Assembly: GCF_900119825.1 (NCBI RefSeq) | Contig: NZ_FPKR01000002.1 | Coordinates: forward strand, 248,001 to 312,000 | Source of the DNA: Chitinimonas taiwanensis DSM 18899 | Lineage (GTDB): Bacteria; Pseudomonadota; Gammaproteobacteria; Burkholderiales; Chitinimonadaceae | Length of the DNA stretch: 64,000 bases | Direction: 5' to 3' | Shown here: positions 43,161 through 52,754 of the stretch, piece after piece | Position numbering within the stretch: position 1 is the first letter of the stretch | Layout of the letters: every line of letters begins with the position of its first letter | Position numbers and translations under genes: made by a program | Notes under the pieces: model-generated | What the model was told of the DNA's origin: nothing | The model's database searches: none | Seen by the model: the letters and a program-made list of their open reading frames with translations, nothing else

Positions 43161-46100
43161 ATGCGCGTAGTACGTTTGACGGCAGGCCTGTTAGGCCTGC
43201 TGCTGTCTTTGCCCGGCTGGGCAGCCAATAGTGCGTATTTCCGTTTTCCGGCCATCAGCCAACAGGACCTGGTGTTCACCGCCGAGGGCGATTTATGGAC
43301 CGTGCCGCTGGCGGGCGGGGCGGCGCGGCGGCTGACCAGCCATGCGGCCGAGGAGACCCGCCCTGCCCTGTCGCCCGATGGCCAATGGGTGGCGTTTTCG
43401 GCCAATTACGAAGGCAGCACCGAAGTGTATGTAATGCCCCTGGCCGGCGGCTTGCCTAAGCGCATCAGCTTTGAAAACAGCCGTGCGCTGGCGCTGGGTT
43501 GGACGGCGCAGGGCGAGGTGCTGTACAGCGCGCAGCACGATCAGGGGCCGTCTTCGCTGCGCATCGTGGCGGCCGTGAACCCGGCCAATCTGGCGCGGCG
43601 CGTCTTTCCGCTCGCCGATGCTAACGACGCCGTAGTGGATGCGCGCGGCGAGTATCTGTACTTCGTGCGCTTTGGCCTCGCTAGCACCGGCGACAATGCG
43701 CGTGCCTATCGCGGCGGGGCCTTGTCGCAGCTATGGCGCTTCAAGCTCGCCGGCCAGGCGGAAGCCGAGCGCATCGGCCCGCAGGATGCCAATCTGCGCC
43801 GGCCCATGTGGTGGCAGGGGCGCCTGGTGGTGATTGCCGACATGAACGGGCGCGACAATCTCTGGAGCCTGGCGGCCGATGGCAGCGATGCGCGTGCGCT
43901 GACCCAGTACCGCGATTTCGATGTACGCAGCGCCCAGCTCGCGCATGGGCGCATCAGCTATCAGCTGGGGGCCGACCTGCATGTGCTGGACCTGGCCAGT
44001 GGTCAGGACAGTACGCCGCCGATTTCCCTGCTGTCCGATTTCGACCAGCAGCGCAGCCGCTGGCTGGATAAGCCGCTGCAATACCTGAACCATATGCAGC
44101 TCTCGCCCGATGGCGAGCGGGTAGCGCTGACCGCGCGCGGCCAGGTGGCACTGGCCGGTACCGGTGCGCTGCGCCGGGTGGAGCTGGGCGCCCCAGCGGG
44201 CAGCCGGCTCTGGCAAGCCGTGCCCAGCCCGGATGGCAAATGGGTGTATGCCATTGGCGATGCGAGCGGTGAACAGGAAATCTGGCGCCTGCCGGCCGAT
44301 GGCAGCCCGGCGGCAGAGCAACTGACCCGTGATGGTCAGGTGCACCGCCTCGATCTGGCCCTGTCGCCGGACGGCAAGTGGCTGGCCCATACCGATAAGC
44401 GTGCGCGCCTGTGGCTGCTGGAACTGGCCACGCGCAAAAACCAGCTGATCGACGACGCCGGTACACAAGGCATTGAGGAATTCCAGAGCCTGCGCTGGGC
44501 GCCGGATAGCCAGAGTCTGGCCATCGTGCGTAGTAATAGCGCGCGCAGTCGCGCCCAGCTCGGTCTGTTTGCCCTGGCCAGCAAGCAGCTGCACTGGCTG
44601 AGCAGCGATAAATATGAATCGGGCTCGCCCGCCTTCAGCCCGGATGGACGCTGGCTGTATTTTCTGTCTGAGCGCAGCTTCAATGCGGTCAACCGCCACC
44701 CCTGGGGCGACCGCAACCTTGGCCCCTATTTCGACAAGCGCAGCAAGATTTATGCACTGGCGCTGCAGGCCGATAACCGTTTCCCTTTCCAGGCCAAGGA
44801 TGAGTTGAGCGCGGCCAAGAAGGCGCCCGAGAGCAGCGAGAAGGACGAGGAAAAAGACGAAGACAAGGCCGATAAGGCCAAGACCAGCAAGGCGCCCAAG
44901 CTGCCCGCCATCGTCTGGAACGGGCTGGCAGAGCGCTTATTCGAGGTGCCATTGGCCGCGGGCAATTACAGCGAGCTCAATGTCGATGCCAAGCGCCTGT
45001 ATTGGCTGGAGCGCGACGAGGGTAGCCTGACGCTGAAGACCCTGTCCATCGACAATAACAGCCCGAAGGCAGAGACCTTTGTGGCCGAGCTGAGCAGCTA
45101 TGCACTGTCGCAAGACCGCAAGAAGCTGCTCTACCGCAAGGGCAATGAGCTCTACATCGTGCCGGCCGCCGCCAAGGCGCCCAGCGAGCTGGCCAAGCAT
45201 GCGGTGCGCCTGGGTGATTGGCGCCTGCTGGTCGAACCGCGCCAGGAATGGACGCAGATGTTTGCCGATGCCTGGCGCACTCATCGCGACTTCCTGTTCG
45301 ACCGTGCCATGCGTGGCGTGGACTGGCCGGCCATGCGTGGCAAGTACGCGCCCTTGGTAGCCAGGGTTAGCGACCGCGCCGAGCTGGATGATCTGCTCGC
45401 GCAGATGATCGGCGAGCTTGGCGCGCTGCATTCGCAGATCATCCCAGGCGACATGCGCAGCGCCGATGACACGGTGGCCACGGCCGGGCTGGGCGCACAG
45501 CTCGAGCGCAGCGAGCAGGGCTGGCTGGTCAAGCATATCTACCGCAGCGAGGCCGAGCTGCCCAGCGAGCGCTCGCCGCTGCAGGCACCGGGTGTGGACG
45601 TGCGGGAAGGCGACCTGATCACCGCCATCAATGGCCGCCCTACAGCGGCGCTGCGCGATCTGTCCGACCTCTTGCGCAATCAGGCCGGGCAACAGCTCTT
45701 GCTGAATCTGCTGCGTGGCAAGCAGGCCTTGCAGCAAGTGGTGGTGCCGGTGAGTGCGCGCCAGCATGCCGCACTGCGCTACACCGACTGGGAGCGCAGC
45801 CGGCTCGAGCGCGTGGCGCAGGCCAGCGCTGGGCGCATCGGCTATCTGCATCTGCGCGCTATGGGCAGCAGCGATATCGCCAGCTTCGCGCGCGAGTTCT
45901 ATGCCCAGTATGACCGCGACGGGCTGATCATTGATGTGCGGCGCAATAATGGCGGCAATATCGATAGCTGGATCATCGAGAAGCTGCTGCGCCGCGTGTG
46001 GGCCTTCTGGGCGCCGCCGGGCGCTACGCCCTATGGCAATATGCAGCAGAGCTTCCGTGGCCACCTGGTGGTGCTGACCGATGCGCTCACCTATTCCGAT

Positions 46101-46445
46101 GGCGAAACCTTTGCCGCCGGCGTGAAGGCGCTGAAACTCGGGCCGCTGATCGGCACGCGCACCGCCGGCGCGGGCGTTTGGCTGTCGGACAGCTTCCGCC
46201 TCGCCGATGGCGGCAAGCCACGCGTGGCGGAAAACGCCCAGTTCGGTCTGGATGGGCAGTGGTTGATTGAAGGCCGCGGCGTGGTGCCCGATATCGAGGT
46301 GGAGAATCCGCCCCATGCCACCTTCCGCGGTGAAGACCTGCAGTTGGAGACTGCACTGCGCTATCTGAACGATAAACTCAGTCAGTCTGCGCCAGCACCG
46401 CTGCAGGCGCGGCCGATCCCCGCCTTGAATCTGCCTAAGGAATAA
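43161..46445 (+). CDS. tricorn-like S41 protease
   Basis: A 1094-residue exported protease (signal peptide LTAGLLGLLLSLPGWAA). Residues ~25-540 hold PD40/WD40-like propeller blades (LSPDGQWVAFSANYEGSTEV, PSPDGKWVYAIGD, LSPDGKWLAHTDK, FSPDGRWLYFLSE). A highly charged linker (KKAPESSEKDEEKDEDKADK) follows at ~553-575, then a helical core domain. LGALHSQI near 755 carries the catalytic His, a PDZ domain spans ~770-860, and the S41 fold has YSDGETFAAG near 979 with the nucleophile serine. This order matches archaeal tricorn, which degrades peptides. A GGGAG ribosome site precedes the ATG. It borders the AT-rich island. Confidence 0.9.
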   Translation: MRVVRLTAGLLGLLLSLPGWAANSAYFRFPAISQQDLVFTAEGDLWTVPLAGGAARRLTSHAAEETRPALSPDGQWVAFSANYEGSTEVYVMPLAGGLPKRISFENSRALALGWTAQGEVLYSAQHDQGPSSLRIVAAVNPANLARRVFPLADANDAVVDARGEYLYFVRFGLASTGDNARAYRGGALSQLWRFKLAGQAEAERIGPQDANLRRPMWWQGRLVVIADMNGRDNLWSLAADGSDARALTQYRDFDVRSAQLAHGRISYQLGADLHVLDLASGQDSTPPISLLSDFDQQRSRWLDKPLQYLNHMQLSPDGERVALTARGQVALAGTGALRRVELGAPAGSRLWQAVPSPDGKWVYAIGDASGEQEIWRLPADGSPAAEQLTRDGQVHRLDLALSPDGKWLAHTDKRARLWLLELATRKNQLIDDAGTQGIEEFQSLRWAPDSQSLAIVRSNSARSRAQLGLFALASKQLHWLSSDKYESGSPAFSPDGRWLYFLSERSFNAVNRHPWGDRNLGPYFDKRSKIYALALQADNRFPFQAKDELSAAKKAPESSEKDEEKDEDKADKAKTSKAPKLPAIVWNGLAERLFEVPLAAGNYSELNVDAKRLYWLERDEGSLTLKTLSIDNNSPKAETFVAELSSYALSQDRKKLLYRKGNELYIVPAAAKAPSELAKHAVRLGDWRLLVEPRQEWTQMFADAWRTHRDFLFDRAMRGVDWPAMRGKYAPLVARVSDRAELDDLLAQMIGELGALHSQIIPGDMRSADDTVATAGLGAQLERSEQGWLVKHIYRSEAELPSERSPLQAPGVDVREGDLITAINGRPTAALRDLSDLLRNQAGQQLLLNLLRGKQALQQVVVPVSARQHAALRYTDWERSRLERVAQASAGRIGYLHLRAMGSSDIASFAREFYAQYDRDGLIIDVRRNNGGNIDSWIIEKLLRRVWAFWAPPGATPYGNMQQSFRGHLVVLTDALTYSDGETFAAGVKALKLGPLIGTRTAGAGVWLSDSFRLADGGKPRVAENAQFGLDGQWLIEGRGVVPDIEVENPPHATFRGEDLQLETALRYLNDKLSQSAPAPLQARPIPALNLPKE

Positions 46446-46447
46446 GC

Positions 46448-47032
46448 ATGGATACCCTGTGCCGCTGCGGCTGGGCCAACCCGAAGAACCCGCGTTACCT
46501 CGCCTACCACGACGAGGAATGGGGCGTGCCCAGCCACGATGAGACGCGTTTGTTCGAGATGCTCAATCTGGAAGGCGCCCAGGCCGGCCTGTCGTGGGAA
46601 ACCATCCTGAACAAGCGCGACAGCTATCGCGAGGCTTTCGATGGCTGGGATGTGGAGCGAATTGCCCGTTACGATGCAACCAAGGTGGCCGAGCTACTGG
46701 CCAACCCCGGCATCGTGCGCAATCGGCTCAAGGTAGCCGCGACCATCGCCAATGCCCAGGCCTATCTGCGCCTGCGCGAGGCAGGCCAGACGCTGGATGG
46801 CTATCTATGGGCCCATGTCGACGGCCGGCCGATTCAGAACACTATCGAGGACTACCGGCAGGCACCGGCCAAGACTGCGCTGTCCGACCAGATTTCCAAG
46901 GAGCTGAGCCGGCGTGGCTTCAAATTCGTCGGTTCCACCATCATCTATGCCTATCTGCAGGCCAGCGGCCTGGTCAACGACCATGCGCTGAACTGCTTCC
47001 GCTACCAACAAGTGAAGGACCTCGCCGCATGA
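46448..47032 (+). CDS. tag: DNA-3-methyladenine glycosylase I
   Basis: A 194-residue base-excision repair enzyme that removes 3-methyladenine. Seen: the N-terminal CRCGWANPKNPRYLAYHDEE zinc/substrate region, GLSWETILNKRDSYREAF and the C-terminal GFKFVGSTIIYAYLQASGLV, followed by NDH. The zinc cysteine/histidine set (CRC near the start, H and C near the end in DHALNC) appears complete. It follows the tricorn gene by two bases and overlaps the next gene by four bases, so all three may be cotranscribed. Confidence 0.94.
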   Translation: MDTLCRCGWANPKNPRYLAYHDEEWGVPSHDETRLFEMLNLEGAQAGLSWETILNKRDSYREAFDGWDVERIARYDATKVAELLANPGIVRNRLKVAATIANAQAYLRLREAGQTLDGYLWAHVDGRPIQNTIEDYRQAPAKTALSDQISKELSRRGFKFVGSTIIYAYLQASGLVNDHALNCFRYQQVKDLAA

Positions 47033-47700
47033 GCAATGCGCTGGAAGTAATCGAACTGGAAACCAAGCCACAGCCCGAATGGGCGGTGATCTGGATGCAT
47101 GGCCTGGGGGCCGATGGCAGTGACTTTGTACCGGTGGTACCCGAGCTGGGCCTCGCGGATGCGCCCGGCGTGCGCTTCATCTTCCCGCATGCCGAGACCA
47201 TGCCGGTAACCTGCAATAACGGCTATGTGATGCGTGCCTGGTACGACATCCTGGAACTGAGCGCGATTGGCCGGCGCGTGGATGAGGCCGGCATACGCAA
47301 GAGCCGCGAGGCGATCCGCGCCCTGATTGCCAAGGAAAACGCGCGCGGCATTCCGAGCGAGCGCATCTTCCTGGCCGGCTTCTCGCAAGGCGGTGCCATG
47401 GTGTACAGCGTGGGCCTGACCCATCCGGACAAGCTGGCCGGCCTGATCGCCCTGTCCACCTATATCCCGTCCGCCAGCCTGATCGAGGCCGAAGCCACGC
47501 CCGCCAATGCCGCCACGCCGCTGTTTGCCGCCCATGGCGCGCAAGACCCCATCGTGCCGCATGCACTGGGCGAGGCCGCGCGCGACAAGGTGCAGGGGGG
47601 GCGCGCGGTGAGCTGGCATAGCTACCGCATGCCGCACTCGGTCTGCCTGGAGGAGATCGAGGCCATCGGCCAGTGGCTGAAACAGCAAATGGGCGTCTAA
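47029..47700 (+). CDS. carboxylesterase / phospholipase family hydrolase
   Basis: A 223-residue cytosolic alpha/beta hydrolase of the carboxylesterase (acyl-protein thioesterase-like) family. Seen: VIWMHGLGADGSDF, FPHAETMPVTCNNG, nucleophile in LAGFSQGGAM, acid in AHGAQDPIVP and base in YRMPHSVCLEE. Its start codon overlaps the tag stop (ATGA), so translation is coupled. Members hydrolyse short-chain esters; the physiological substrate is unknown. A strong terminator follows. Confidence 0.9.
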   Translation: MSNALEVIELETKPQPEWAVIWMHGLGADGSDFVPVVPELGLADAPGVRFIFPHAETMPVTCNNGYVMRAWYDILELSAIGRRVDEAGIRKSREAIRALIAKENARGIPSERIFLAGFSQGGAMVYSVGLTHPDKLAGLIALSTYIPSASLIEAEATPANAATPLFAAHGAQDPIVPHALGEAARDKVQGGRAVSWHSYRMPHSVCLEEIEAIGQWLKQQMGV

Positions 47701-47712
47701 GCCCAGGTAAAT

Positions 47713-47742
47713 AAAAAGCCGACCTCGCTGGTCGGCTTTTTT
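47713..47742. terminator. terminator after carboxylesterase
   Basis: AAAAAGCCGACC (47713-47724) pairs with GGTCGGCTTTTTT (47730-47742), loop TCGCT. It lies between convergent genes and works on both strands. Confidence 0.92.
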
Positions 47743-47756
47743 GTTGGGCGCGCGTT

Positions 47757-49481
47757 TCAGGCGTCGCGACGCAGCACTTCCACCGCGGTCCAGATCCAGT
47801 CTGGCCCTTTCTCCAGCGTATCGGCAATCCGCACCATGAAGGCCTTATCGCGCGCCACCACCTGATAGACGCGACCGGGTGCGTAGTCCGAGGTATGGAT
47901 CAGCAGGCTGTTCAGACGCTTACCCTCGCCGAGATAGGGGATATAGAGTGCGCTCTTCGGCATGGTCAGGCCTATGGTGTCGATGCCACCATCGAGCGAC
48001 ATCGGCACCGCGCGCTGCTCCTCATCCATCGACTTCAAGCTGGCCGCCACCGGCGTGGTGGTCAGAATCTGCACGCCCGCATACAGCTGCTCGGCATCCA
48101 TGCGGTTCAGGCGGCGTATCACCGCAATCATCCAGCTGCCCTGCACCTCATTGCGCACCGCCAGTAAAACCCCCAGCCGCACCCAATCGTGGCCATTCAG
48201 TGGCAGCACGGCGCCAAAGCCACCCGCCGACTGGTTTTCAATCACCCATTCATCGTGCTCGACCGCCTTGGCCTTGCTGACATAAGCATGGTTGCGCGAC
48301 TGCATGGCGGCCAGTTTCTGCTTGGTGCGCTCGGTCACATAGCCATACAGCTTCATGTCCATCACTTCGTCGTTATCGGGCGCATGACGGCCGCTCGCGC
48401 GCGCCATGGCACGCTCGTCGTCCAGGCGCACCGCGGCGAAGATATTGCTCAAGCCCGAGGCAATCTGCACAAGCTTGCTGACCTGGGTGCGCTCATCGCG
48501 GCTATGCTGCTGATGCCGCTCGCGCGACCAGAGGATTTCCAGCTGGCGCATGAAATCGAGGCAGGCTGGCATGCGCGCATCGTCACCCAGGCCCAGGCGA
48601 GCCGGGGAGTCGCCGCCTTCCAGCGCGCGCATGGTGCGACCCATTTCGGCCAGCAGCTCTGCCACGCCCCAAAAGCGCAGCATCTCGCCCTCGATGGCGG
48701 CATGGATCTTGGCCGGGCCGGTCGGCTCGGCCAGGTTCACGCAGAACTGGTGGATATTGTCACGGTACTTGCGCTCGATCTGCACATGACGCGACCAGCT
48801 GGCCAGCCAGCGGTCGGCCCAATCAAACTGGCGCAGACTGAAGTTGCCGTTATTCAGCGTGGCCAGCATCTGGATGCGGATGAACTCATCCGCACAGGAG
48901 GTAGGCGTCGCATCCTGGGCCGGATAAAGCGGGAAAGGGTCGGAATCGACATTGCTGATTTCAGCTAGCCGATACAGCTGGTTGGTGGCCGCCCAGAGCT
49001 GGGCAGGTGGTGCCTGGAAGCGGAAGAAATGCCACTTCACCTGAATACCGACATAGTGGAGCGCGCGCGCCAGCATCTTCGCGCTGGCCTGGTGGAAGCC
49101 GTTCGCCTCCTGTGGGCCAGGCTCCTCCAGCACGACAAAGGGGTGGTAGGCCGCCAGCATATCGCGTGCAAAGCCGATGATATCGCTCCACAGCTTTTCC
49201 TCGATGGCCTTGCCGGCACGCGGGTTCTGCACATACTGCTGGCAGACTTGGGCATAGGTGGTCTGAATCTGCTCATCGATCACGAACAGGGCCAGCAGAT
49301 TGTCCAGCTTGTGATTGGGGCGGCCGGCCACGCTGGCCAACACCGCCCGTACCGCGCTCAGGCGGCCGCCCAGGTCTTCCTGGCCGATTTCCTTCATCCA
49401 TTGTGTGGCTGAGCGGGCATCGGCCAGCGGATCGGCATCGCGCTTGACCAGCCCGGAAATCGATTCAAACAGTTTCCGCAT
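47757..49481 (-). CDS. large conserved protein with PilZ-like C-terminus
   Basis: A 574-residue soluble protein. The first ~400 residues are helical and unrecognised. The last ~170 include HDEWVIENQSAGGFGAVLPL, which looks like the second PilZ motif (D/NxSxxG), and LGVLLAVRNEVQGSWMIAVI, but a clear RxxxR motif is not obvious. It might therefore bind cyclic di-GMP or be a degenerate PilZ. Its ATG shares a base with the stop of the SpoIIAA-like gene (TGATG), giving strong coupling. The role is unknown. Confidence 0.6.
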   Translation of the reverse strand: MRKLFESISGLVKRDADPLADARSATQWMKEIGQEDLGGRLSAVRAVLASVAGRPNHKLDNLLALFVIDEQIQTTYAQVCQQYVQNPRAGKAIEEKLWSDIIGFARDMLAAYHPFVVLEEPGPQEANGFHQASAKMLARALHYVGIQVKWHFFRFQAPPAQLWAATNQLYRLAEISNVDSDPFPLYPAQDATPTSCADEFIRIQMLATLNNGNFSLRQFDWADRWLASWSRHVQIERKYRDNIHQFCVNLAEPTGPAKIHAAIEGEMLRFWGVAELLAEMGRTMRALEGGDSPARLGLGDDARMPACLDFMRQLEILWSRERHQQHSRDERTQVSKLVQIASGLSNIFAAVRLDDERAMARASGRHAPDNDEVMDMKLYGYVTERTKQKLAAMQSRNHAYVSKAKAVEHDEWVIENQSAGGFGAVLPLNGHDWVRLGVLLAVRNEVQGSWMIAVIRRLNRMDAEQLYAGVQILTTTPVAASLKSMDEEQRAVPMSLDGGIDTIGLTMPKSALYIPYLGEGKRLNSLLIHTSDYAPGRVYQVVARDKAFMVRIADTLEKGPDWIWTAVEVLRRDA

Positions 49482-49843
49482 CAGTTCATCACCATTGTTG
49501 CTTCACCCAGCCAGGCCTCCGCCTGCGCTGCATCGTCAAACACCCTGACCTCGCTGTCCACGAATAACCGCGCCAGCCAGGTCGCCCAGGTCATCCACTG
49601 GTCTTGTGTCACCACGGCCACGCGACCGAACTGATGGCCATGCTGGCGCGAAAAGCGTATCTCCTCCCAGACCACATCCAGCGTGTAGCTGAGCATCTCG
49701 GTCAGATCGAACAAGAGATTCGGCTTGCCGTGGAACTGCACCTCGTACAGCACGTTCTCCTCGAACTCGCGGTAATCCGCCAGCGTGAATTCACCGGCTA
49801 CCGTCGCGAGCACGCCATGCGCCTTATGCTCAATCGCAATCAT
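49481..49843 (-). CDS. SpoIIAA-like (STAS fold) protein
   Basis: A 120-residue protein of the SpoIIAA-like (DUF3478) family. It opens MIAIEHKAHGVLATVAGEFT, followed by a predicted strand-helix pattern with LLFDLTEMLSYTLDVVWEEI and VAVVTQDQWMTWATWLARLF. A GGGAGAAAG ribosome site lies just before ATG 49843; the longer frame to 49954 has none. Family members are small cytosolic or membrane-associated proteins of poorly known function. Translationally coupled to the downstream PilZ-like gene, suggesting a common signalling role (inference). Confidence 0.8.
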   Translation of the reverse strand: MIAIEHKAHGVLATVAGEFTLADYREFEENVLYEVQFHGKPNLLFDLTEMLSYTLDVVWEEIRFSRQHGHQFGRVAVVTQDQWMTWATWLARLFVDSEVRVFDDAAQAEAWLGEATMVMN

Positions 49844-49981
49844 CAGCTTTCTCCCGGTGAAGGCATTACGTGGACAAATCTGTGCGGATCTTGGCTCAGC
49901 AAACGACAGGCTGTATGCCTGCCGCCGGGTCTGGCCTTGTTTCTTTATACGCAAGCTGCCGGTGCTGCGCCATGCCGTGGC

Positions 49982-50365
49982 TTAAACAGCGGCTTCAATC
50001 AGTACAAATGCCAAGGCTTGCTGACGTTCATCCGACAGCGACAGATGGGCTCGCCCGGCGCCCAGCTGCTGCATATGGGCCAGCACTGCCGCGTCCAGCT
50101 GCAGCAGCGGACGACCGGCTGCATCATGGCAGATCTGGATAGAGGCCAAGCTGACCGGTGGCCGGATGCCAGTGCCCAGCGCCTTGGCAAACGCTTCCTT
50201 GGCCGCCCAGCGCTTGGCCAGAAAGCGCGCGCTGTTCGCGTCATCGACAAAGCCGGCCAGCTCATCCGGCCCCAACATGCGCGCCAGAAAGCGCCGTCCG
50301 TGGCGGGCGTAAGCCTGCTCGATGCGGGCGATGTCGACCAGATCGGTACCGATGCCGAAAATCAT
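49982..50365 (-). CDS. acpS: holo-[acyl-carrier-protein] synthase
   Basis: A 127-residue AcpS that transfers 4'-phosphopantetheine from CoA to apo-ACP for fatty acid synthesis. The N-terminal IFGIGTDLVDIARIE holds the Mg2+ aspartate, and KRWAAKEAFAKALGTGI the glutamate. Its start overlaps the recO stop by four bases. In most betaproteobacteria pdxJ lies between these two genes; here it is absent. Confidence 0.96.
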   Translation of the reverse strand: MIFGIGTDLVDIARIEQAYARHGRRFLARMLGPDELAGFVDDANSARFLAKRWAAKEAFAKALGTGIRPPVSLASIQICHDAAGRPLLQLDAAVLAHMQQLGAGRAHLSLSDERQQALAFVLIEAAV

Positions 50366-51105
50366 AATTTGTGCAGATCACGCAGGATATTGCGGGTATG
50401 CAGCGGCGTGTCGCCAAGCAGCTCGGCCAGCATTGTGCGCACCCAGTGCTTGGCCTGCTGGGCCACCAAGCTGTCGGCAAACTCACCGCGCGCCATCGCT
50501 AGCACGCTGCTGCCCGCCAAGGGTACGCCCTGCTCGCCCGCCACCTGTTCATCGAGCAACAGGCCGCGTCCGCTCAGGAAACGGTAATGACGCGTGGGCG
50601 AGATCGGGCTGCCATGCGCATCCTTGTCCAGCGCCAGACCGTAGCCGAGCTCACGCAGCAAGGTCAGCTCGAAGCGGCGCAGGATAGGCTCCACCTCACC
50701 ATCCTGGGCCACACTCAGCGCGCGAATGGCCGTTGCATAGGCGGCTTGCAGGGCCGGGTGAGCGTCCTGGCGCGGCAGCAACTTCAGCAGTACCTCGTTC
50801 AGGTAGAAGCCACAGATCAGTGGCAGGCCAGCCAGCTGAGCGACACCGCCCTGCCACTCTGCTGCATGCAGAGTCTTCAGCGCACCGCTACCAAACCAGG
50901 ACAGAGCCAGCGGCTGGAAGGCCAACAGGCTGCCGCGCAAGGCCGAGGTCGGCCGACGCGCACCGCGCGCCACCATGGCTACCCGACCATGTTCGCGGCT
51001 GAATACCTCAATGATCAGGCTGGTTTCTTTATAGGGATAACTGTGCAGCAGCCAGCTGTGACTGGCTTCGACACGTTCCTTGCTGCGGGCGAAGGTGGCT
51101 GCCAT
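50362..51105 (-). CDS. recO: DNA repair protein RecO
   Basis: A 247-residue recombination mediator that helps load RecA with RecR. It has the N-terminal OB-fold (SWLLHSYPYKETSLIIEVFS, then REHGRVAMVARGARRPTS) and a C-terminal helical region with LRRFELTLLRELGYGLALD. Some RecO proteins have a zinc finger; no CxxC pair is seen here. It is part of the rnc-era-recO-acpS run and overlaps acpS by four bases. Confidence 0.95.
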   Translation of the reverse strand: MAATFARSKERVEASHSWLLHSYPYKETSLIIEVFSREHGRVAMVARGARRPTSALRGSLLAFQPLALSWFGSGALKTLHAAEWQGGVAQLAGLPLICGFYLNEVLLKLLPRQDAHPALQAAYATAIRALSVAQDGEVEPILRRFELTLLRELGYGLALDKDAHGSPISPTRHYRFLSGRGLLLDEQVAGEQGVPLAGSSVLAMARGEFADSLVAQQAKHWVRTMLAELLGDTPLHTRNILRDLHKL

Positions 51106-51128
51106 GCGTGGGAAGGAGAAAGAGAAGG

Positions 51129-51159
51129 CAGGCCCGCTGCAGCTGATGCGGCGGGCCTG
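51129..51159 (-). other. stem-loop between era and recO
   Basis: CAGGCCCGC (51129-51137) pairs with GCGGGCCTG (51151-51159). On the minus strand it follows the era stop, and a pyrimidine-rich CCTTCTCTTTCTCC comes next. It could be a weak terminator or an RNA-processing site that separates era from recO. Confidence 0.5.
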
Positions 51160-51167
51160 AGGGTCGC

Positions 51168-52061
51168 TTATTCGTAGCCGTACTGGCGGACCAGACGGGT
51201 GTCATCGGCCCAACCGCTCTTGACCTTGACGAACACTTCCAGATAGACCTTACCGTCGAACATCTTTTCCATATCGGTACGGGCCTGGGTGGAAATTTCC
51301 TTCAGCTTCTCGCCGCCATGACCAATCACGATGGCCTTTTGCGCATCGCGGTCAACCAGAATGGCCGCATAGATGCGGCGCAGATTACCCTCTTCTTCCC
51401 AGCGCTCGATTTCCACCGTGGTCGAATAGGGCAATTCATCACCAACCAGACGGAAGATCTTTTCGCGGATCAGCTCCGAGGCGAGGAAGCGCTCGCTGCG
51501 GTCGGTAACCTGATCTTCCTCATACATCGGCTCGCCCACCGGCAGCAGTGGCTTGATCGAGTCGACCAGCACATCAACCTTCATGATCTTCTTGGCCGAC
51601 ACCGGCACAATGGCATGGAAGGGGAACTGCTTGGACATGCGCTCGATAAAGGGCAATAACTGGCCTTTGTCCTTGAGCAGATCGGCCTTGTTCAGCACCA
51701 GGATCACCGGTCGGTGCTTGGGCAGCAGCTTCATGACCTCGATATCGCGCTCGTCGAACTTGCTCGCCTCGATCACGAACAGCACCACGTCCACATCGGA
51801 CAAGGTGGTGGTCACGCCACGGTTCATCGCCTCGTTCAGCGCACTCTTGTACTTGGTCTGAAAACCCGGGGTATCGACGAAGATAAACTGCGCATCAGCA
51901 TCCGTACGGATGCCGGTAATGCGGTGCCGCGTGGTCTGCGCCTTGCGCGAGACAATGCTGATCTTCTGCCCAATCAAGCGATTAAGCAGGGTGGACTTGC
52001 CCACATTCGGGCGGCCAACGATGGCGATAAAGCCGGTATGGAATGCAGTGGCGTCGCTCAT
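51168..52061 (-). CDS. era: GTPase Era
   Basis: A 297-residue ribosome-associated GTPase needed for 30S maturation. The G1 motif is [10 protein letters not shown]2 is near KAQTTRH, G3 is DTPGF and G4 is NKAD; the C-terminal KH domain contains [13 protein letters not shown], with KVKSGWADD near the end. Its ATG overlaps the rnc stop by four bases. The longer frame to 52184 is not needed; ATG 52061 gives the normal length. Confidence 0.97.
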   Translation of the reverse strand: MSDATAFHTGFIAIVGRPNVGKSTLLNRLIGQKISIVSRKAQTTRHRITGIRTDADAQFIFVDTPGFQTKYKSALNEAMNRGVTTTLSDVDVVLFVIEASKFDERDIEVMKLLPKHRPVILVLNKADLLKDKGQLLPFIERMSKQFPFHAIVPVSAKKIMKVDVLVDSIKPLLPVGEPMYEEDQVTDRSERFLASELIREKIFRLVGDELPYSTTVEIERWEEEGNLRRIYAAILVDRDAQKAIVIGHGGEKLKEISTQARTDMEKMFDGKVYLEVFVKVKSGWADDTRLVRQYGYE

Positions 52062-52753
52062 GGCTTCTTCCCTTTCTTGACTGCCGGCAGCAAGGCCAGC
52101 GCGCGGGTAGCCGCGACTTGTTCGGCAGCGCGGCGACTGCCGCCCTCGCCTTCGCACACCAGATCGAGCGCCGCAATGCGGCAAGCGATCACGAAGTGCT
52201 GGTCATGTGCTTCACCGTGCTGGCTAACGATCTGGTAATCGGGCAAGGCCAGTCGCTGCGCCTGTAGCCATTCCTGCAAACGGGTCTTGCTGTCCTTGCC
52301 ATGCGTTTCCGGGTCTATCGTCGCAATGCGCGGGCCGAGCAAGCGGGCCACCGAGCGCTTGGCGGCCTCGAAATCGGCATCCAGACAGATGGCGGCAAAC
52401 AAGGCTTCCAGCGTATCGGCCAGGATGGACGGGCGCTGGTAACCGCCGCTACGCGCTTCACCATCGCCGAGGCGCAGATAGTCGCTCAGCCCCAGATCGC
52501 TGGCCAATTCGGCCAAGGTTTCCTTCTTGACCAAGCTGGCACGCAAACGCGATAGCTCACCCTCGCTACGTTCGGGAAACGCATCAAACAGCAACCAGGC
52601 GGTCACCACGTTCAGGATGCTGTCGCCAAGAAACTCTAGCCGCTCATTGTGCGGTATGCCGAAGCTACGGTGTGTCAAGGCCTGGCGCAGCAGGGTAGCA
52701 TCCTTGAAGCGATGACCAAGCGCGGCTTCCAGCCGATTCAGATCCCCACTCAC
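52058..52753 (-). CDS. rnc: ribonuclease III
   Basis: A 231-residue dsRNA endonuclease that processes rRNA. Seen: the signature [28 protein letters not shown] with the second metal glutamate, and a C-terminal dsRNA-binding domain ([23 protein letters not shown]). I chose the GTG at 52753 because it lies just after the DUF4845 stop and gives the usual N-terminus ([15 protein letters not shown]); an upstream ATG at 52819 would lie inside the DUF4845 gene. Overlaps era by four bases. Confidence 0.93.
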   Translation of the reverse strand: MSGDLNRLEAALGHRFKDATLLRQALTHRSFGIPHNERLEFLGDSILNVVTAWLLFDAFPERSEGELSRLRASLVKKETLAELASDLGLSDYLRLGDGEARSGGYQRPSILADTLEALFAAICLDADFEAAKRSVARLLGPRIATIDPETHGKDSKTRLQEWLQAQRLALPDYQIVSQHGEAHDQHFVIACRIAALDLVCEGEGGSRRAAEQVAATRALALLPAVKKGKKP

Positions 52754-52754
52754 C

